Source: an uncultured Alphaproteobacteria bacterium
Lineage (GTDB): Bacteria; Pseudomonadota; Alphaproteobacteria; Rickettsiales; UBA1997
Reading direction: 5' to 3'
Length of the DNA: 9,610 nt
Assembly: GCA_903959715.1 (NCBI GenBank)
Contig: CAJBXX010000203.1
Coordinates: forward strand, 1 to 9,610
Every line of letters starts with the position of its first letter. Positions within the stretch are counted from its first letter, which is position 1. This document shows, in pieces, positions 6,715 to 9,610 of this stretch. The notes below the pieces were generated by a model that saw nothing but the letters and a program-made list of their open reading frames with translations, ran no database searches and was not told the DNA's origin. Made by a program: the position numbers and the translations under genes.

Positions 6715-7698
6715 GTGAAAAATACCATTAATTCAAGCCACATAAATAATTTTTTGCAAAAAATTCGTGCTGAAAATGGCTTGTCCAAAAATACAGTTTT
6801 ATCCTACGGAAAAGATCTAGAAATGTTAGAAATTTTTTTAAAAAATGAAAAAATTTCTTTTGAAAATTGTTCAAAAGAAATTATAAAAAAATATTTTAGC
6901 GACGATCAGCAACAGAATTTAAAAAATTCTTCGGTATCGCGGAAAATCTCATGTTTTAAGCATTTTTTTAATTTTTTAGAACAAGAAAATATTATAAAAA
7001 TTAACCCGGTTCTCGAGATTCACAATCCAAAACATCACAAAATTTTACCAAAATTTTTATCGGAAGATGAAGTTATAAAAATGCTCAATATTTTATTAAA
7101 TGATAAATCGGAATTTGGCATAAAACTGTCTTGCATGCTAGAAATACTTTATTCCGCAGGACTTAGAGTTTCTGAGTTAGTAAATTTACCAATTAGCTCA
7201 ATTCAATTTAAAGATTCGCAAATTGATGATTTTTTGATTATTAAAGGGAAGGGCAACAAAGAAAGAATTGCACCGCTAAACCAAACTTCTAAAATTATTT
7301 TAACAAAATATTTAATTTTAAGAAAAAATGTTGGACTCGAATATTCAAAATGGCTTTTTGTTGGCAATTTTCGCTCAAGCAAGAAGCCTAATATAATCAA
7401 AATTCATAAAATTAATACTAAAGCGTTTATTGATAAACCTTTATCGCGTCAAAGATTTAATAAAATGCTTAAAGAGTTGGCTTTAAAAGCTAAAATTGAG
7501 CCATCGAGGGTTCATCCGCATGTGTTTAGACATTCTTTTGCAACGCATCTTTTAAACAATGGGGTTGATTTGCGAGTGCTTCAAGAATTGCTGGGGCATA
7601 GCGATATCTCAACTACCGAAATCTATACGCATGTTTCTGAAAATAAATTGCGTGATGCAGTTTTAAATCATCATCCGCTTTCTAAAAATAATTTTTAA
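6715..7698 (+). CDS. xerD: Tyrosine recombinase XerD
   Basis: XerD works with XerC at the dif site to resolve chromosome dimers, with FtsK as activator. The 327-residue product has the N-terminal SAM-like core-binding domain (about 8-95, including LSKNTVLSYGKDL) and the catalytic domain with the full set of active residues: R151 (SAGLRVSEL), K179 (KGKGNKER), H269 and R272 (HPHVFRH), H295 (LLGH) and nucleophile Y304 (TTEIYTH). LSRQRFNKMLKELALKA at 243-259 and the HHP ending at 319-321 favour XerD over XerC. Between WLF (213-215) and LSRQ (243) it has roughly 20 residues more than E. coli XerD, rich in Lys, Ile and Asn. The only suitable start is GTG at 6715; no ATG precedes the conserved domain in frame. 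It follows the small membrane ORF by six bases and is followed one base later by the 288-residue ORF, so an operon is likely. No dif site is seen in the window. Confidence 0.93.
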   Translation: MKNTINSSHINNFLQKIRAENGLSKNTVLSYGKDLEMLEIFLKNEKISFENCSKEIIKKYFSDDQQQNLKNSSVSRKISCFKHFFNFLEQENIIKINPVLEIHNPKHHKILPKFLSEDEVIKMLNILLNDKSEFGIKLSCMLEILYSAGLRVSELVNLPISSIQFKDSQIDDFLIIKGKGNKERIAPLNQTSKIILTKYLILRKNVGLEYSKWLFVGNFRSSKKPNIIKIHKINTKAFIDKPLSRQRFNKMLKELALKAKIEPSRVHPHVFRHSFATHLLNNGVDLRVLQELLGHSDISTTEIYTHVSENKLRDAVLNHHPLSKNNF

Positions 7699-7699
7699 A

Positions 7700-8566
7700 A
7701 TGACAAATAATTTAAAAAAATATAATAAAAAAGAATCAAAAAATAATCCCCAATTTAATCTCGCGGAGCATAAAAAAAAGGCACTTGAAGATGGCGACAA
7801 ACAAAAACTTGTCACAATTGAAAGATTAGAAAATGAAATTGAAAAATTGTTGATTATTCAACAAATTAGAGAAAATGAAAAATTATTAAATATTTATCGC
7901 AATGATATAAATAATGCGATGCAAGAGGGCTCTTATAATCTGATTGAAATGATATTGTTAAAAGAAATTGAATTGCTTTCGATTGGTGATTTTGAAGCAA
8001 TTGAAATGCTTGATAAACTCAAGAAAAAAGCTCAAGAAAAAATTAAGAAATTGTCGGAAATCGCCATACAAATCCATCAAAATCAATTAAAAATCTCTCA
8101 AGAAACTTCATCTTCTTTGGCTCCAATGTTTTATTCTAGGCCAGCGGAATCTTACGAAACTTTTACAAAATATGAGGGTTTTCACCTAGAAAAAACAATG
8201 GGCGGTGAGTTTATTCAAACTTTGGACGCGGATATTAAAAATTTAGTTGGAAGTGAAATAGTAAATTCAAAACCCGAACAACTTTCGCAAAATATTATTT
8301 CTGAAATAAAAAATATCAGAAAAGGTAATTTTGAAACATTGAATGAAAATAATAACATCAATACATCGGCTGAACATAGCAATACCAATACTTCAAACAA
8401 TAATAACAATTCGGTAATTAAGAAAAATTTACAACCTACCAATTCGGCTCCATCTGCTGGAAATCGCTCGATTAAGGGGGAGTGGACTGATTTAGTTAAC
8501 AATCAAGAAAAGCAACAAAATCATGAGATTGGAAGTGAGCATTTGGTAACGATTCATAAAAAATAA
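7700..8566 (+). CDS. Hypothetical charged, helical protein with Asn-rich tail
   Basis: I do not recognise this 288-residue protein. Its ATG lies one base after the xerD stop, so it is almost certainly translated from the xerD transcript. Visible structure: a Lys/Asn-rich basic start (1-35); a long charged helical region (about 37-135) rich in Glu, Lys, Leu and Ile and likely to form coiled coils; a more mixed central part with aromatic residues (FYSRPAESYETF at 144-155, FHLEKTMGGEF at 161-171); then a low-complexity segment rich in Asn, Ser and Thr (about 214-256) with a run of five asparagines. The last residues carry a small Lys/His cluster. There is no signal peptide or membrane segment, so it is probably cytoplasmic or exported by a non-Sec route. 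The open frame is long for DNA this AT-rich, and the codon choice resembles its neighbours, supporting a real gene. Function is unknown; a lineage-specific or host-interaction role would be a guess. Confidence 0.8.
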   Translation: MTNNLKKYNKKESKNNPQFNLAEHKKKALEDGDKQKLVTIERLENEIEKLLIIQQIRENEKLLNIYRNDINNAMQEGSYNLIEMILLKEIELLSIGDFEAIEMLDKLKKKAQEKIKKLSEIAIQIHQNQLKISQETSSSLAPMFYSRPAESYETFTKYEGFHLEKTMGGEFIQTLDADIKNLVGSEIVNSKPEQLSQNIISEIKNIRKGNFETLNENNNINTSAEHSNTNTSNNNNNSVIKKNLQPTNSAPSAGNRSIKGEWTDLVNNQEKQQNHEIGSEHLVTIHKK

Positions 8567-8584
8567 ATGTAGATTTATTTTTTA
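8557..8584. terminator. Candidate bidirectional terminator, 12-bp AT-only hairpin
   Basis: Bases 8557-8568 and 8573-8584 form a perfect 12-bp stem with the loop GTAG. The right arm holds a run of six T (8578-8583), and on the opposite strand the A-run of the left arm becomes a T-run, so it could stop transcripts from either side. It sits at the convergent junction of the 288-residue ORF and cobS and contains the stop codon of the former (8564-8566). The stem has no G-C pairs, so its strength as an intrinsic terminator is doubtful. Confidence 0.45.
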
Positions 8585-8602
8585 AATTTATGTTGGCTTA
8601 AA

Positions 8603-9547
8603 CTATATTTCTTCGCCAAAAACTCGTTGATAAAATTCGCGAATTACCGATTTTTCATCATCAATAATTTTATTATAAAAGCTTAAAATAAAAGCATCTT
8701 TAACTGAATTGAAAATTTCAATATTGCGTCCCCAGGAAATTAAGGTTCTAAGTGAGATTAGATTTGAAATATCGCCATTTTTAAAAGCTTCGCGACTCAA
8801 ATTTGCAATTTTTACCATTAATTTTGCAGTTTGTTGATGTTCTTTTGAAGATAAAAAAGTTAATTTTTTTTGCAAAATAGTAATTTCATATTCTTCTGAT
8901 AAGTAATTTAGAGAAGCTACGATATTCCAGCGATCCATTTGTGCTTGGTTGATTAAATTAGTGCCATGATAAATACCCAAATCGTCGCCCGCTCCAAGGG
9001 TGTTTGAAGTGGCAAAGAGACGAAAATTTGGATGCGGAGTTATGATTTCATTTTCTTCAAGAAGAGCGAATTTGCCATCTTCTTCGAGCAAGCGCTGAAT
9101 AACAAATGAAACATCGGTTTTGATGGCATCATACTCATCAAGTACCAATGCCACTCCGTTGCGTAAAGCAAAAGGAATTATGCCTTCTTTAAATTCGGTA
9201 ATTTGTTTGTCATTTTTTAATTTTATGGTATCTTTTCCAACTAAATCAAGTCGGGTAATTTGCGAATCAAAATTAATGCGCATGCAAGGCCAGTTAAGCC
9301 TAGAGGCAATTTGCTCGATATGAGTTGATTTTCCGGTGCCGTGCATTCCTTGAATCAAAACTCTTTGATTATAAGCAAAGCCTGCCAAAATTGCTTTGCT
9401 GGTTTTTTCATCAAATAAATAATTTTTATCGAGATTTGGAACGAGGTCAGAAGGGGTTTTGAAGCCACTTACTTCAAAATTACAATTAATTCCAAATGTT
9501 TTTTTGCAATCAATTTTTATTAGAGAATTTTCAATTTTTGACGACAT
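8603..9547 (-). CDS. cobS: CobS-type AAA+ ATPase (aerobic cobaltochelatase subunit family)
   Basis: In cobalamin producers CobS is the AAA+ motor that, with CobT and CobN, inserts cobalt into hydrogenobyrinic acid a,c-diamide. The 314-residue product, slightly shorter than classical CobS of about 330, has Walker A GMHGTGKS (67-74), TRLDLVGKD (98-106), Walker B VALVLDEYD (132-140), sensor-1 N182 in FATSNT, the CobS hallmark YHGTNLINQAQMDRWN (193-208) with the likely arginine finger R206, a sensor-2-like SLRTLISWGRN (265-275) and the conserved ending YQRVFGEE (306-313). The match extends over the full length, so family membership is firm. CobT is not directly downstream, because the gene converges on the 288-residue ORF. 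CobS/CobT homologs persist in alphaproteobacteria lacking cobalamin synthesis, so an actual chelatase role here is uncertain; an MoxR-like remodelling role with a VWA-domain partner is the main alternative. The ATG at 9547 gives the expected N-terminus. Confidence 0.9.
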   Translation of the reverse strand: MSSKIENSLIKIDCKKTFGINCNFEVSGFKTPSDLVPNLDKNYLFDEKTSKAILAGFAYNQRVLIQGMHGTGKSTHIEQIASRLNWPCMRINFDSQITRLDLVGKDTIKLKNDKQITEFKEGIIPFALRNGVALVLDEYDAIKTDVSFVIQRLLEEDGKFALLEENEIITPHPNFRLFATSNTLGAGDDLGIYHGTNLINQAQMDRWNIVASLNYLSEEYEITILQKKLTFLSSKEHQQTAKLMVKIANLSREAFKNGDISNLISLRTLISWGRNIEIFNSVKDAFILSFYNKIIDDEKSVIREFYQRVFGEEI

Positions 9548-9580
9548 TTTTAAAAAATTAAGTTATTTTAAGAAATGAAT

Positions 9581-9607
9581 ATTATAATTAATTTTAAATT
9601 ATTCAAA
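9581..9607 (-). promoter_or_regulatory. Candidate promoter for cobS
   Basis: On the minus strand a perfect TATAAT (complement of 9581-9586) lies about 33 bases before the cobS ATG. TTTGAA (complement of 9602-9607) is a possible -35 at a short 15-base spacing. The -10 is good, the -35 poor, and the window ends just beyond. Confidence 0.35.
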
Positions 9608-9610
9608 TAA

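Noticed and set aside
8348..8412. AAT/AAC-rich repetitive stretch as a tandem repeat or CRISPR-like array
   Set aside because: No regular unit length or identical repeats; it is low-complexity coding for Asn, Ser and Thr within the 288-residue ORF.
8215..8502. Minus-strand 95-codon hydrophobic open frame
   Set aside because: It is antisense to the 288-residue ORF; its hydrophobic Leu/Val/Ile runs are the complement of the Asn/Ser/Thr-rich codons and no independent coding signal is seen.

Overview
The window looks like chromosome of a very AT-rich bacterium with a small, tightly packed genome, most likely an alphaproteobacterium of the Rickettsiales/Holosporales kind or a similar streamlined or host-associated lineage. 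Three things point there: the CobS-type ATPase, the M48/TPR protease and XerD all read like alphaproteobacterial family members; the coding sequence is dominated by A/T-ending codons with many Lys, Asn and Ile; and gaps between genes run from overlaps to about 85 bases. None of the nine genes has a recognisable Shine-Dalgarno sequence. The assignment comes from family resemblance read by eye, not from a search.

Layout. Positions 41-1792 (+) encode an AMP-forming long-chain acyl-CoA synthetase, whose stop overlaps the stop of convergent ruvA (1789-2421, -). A 60-base gap with back-to-back candidate promoters separates ruvA from divergent lipB (2482-3153, +). An 84-base gap holding a heat-shock-like -35 and an AT-only inverted repeat leads to htpG (3238-5130, +). 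This converges, five bases apart, on a secreted BepA-like M48 metalloprotease with TPRs (5136-6524, -). The start codon of the protease overlaps that of a divergent 61-codon membrane ORF (6523-6708, +). Then come xerD (6715-7698, +) and, one base later, an unrecognised 288-residue charged, Asn-rich protein (7700-8566, +). A 12-bp AT hairpin lies at the junction with convergent cobS (8603-9547, -), which ends the window.

Most of the window is housekeeping: acyl-CoA formation, lipoate attachment, Holliday-junction processing, chaperone, envelope quality control and chromosome-dimer resolution. lipB and htpG may each have their own promoter. The only convincing co-transcribed block is the small membrane ORF, xerD and the 288-residue protein.

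I see no clear new system such as a defence island, CRISPR array, phage or transposon. The parts least explained by known biology are the small membrane ORF, the 288-residue protein coupled to xerD, a CobS without its CobT partner in view, and a few departures from family consensus: the acyl-CoA synthetase P-loop, the LipB signature and an insertion in XerD. No RNA genes were found.
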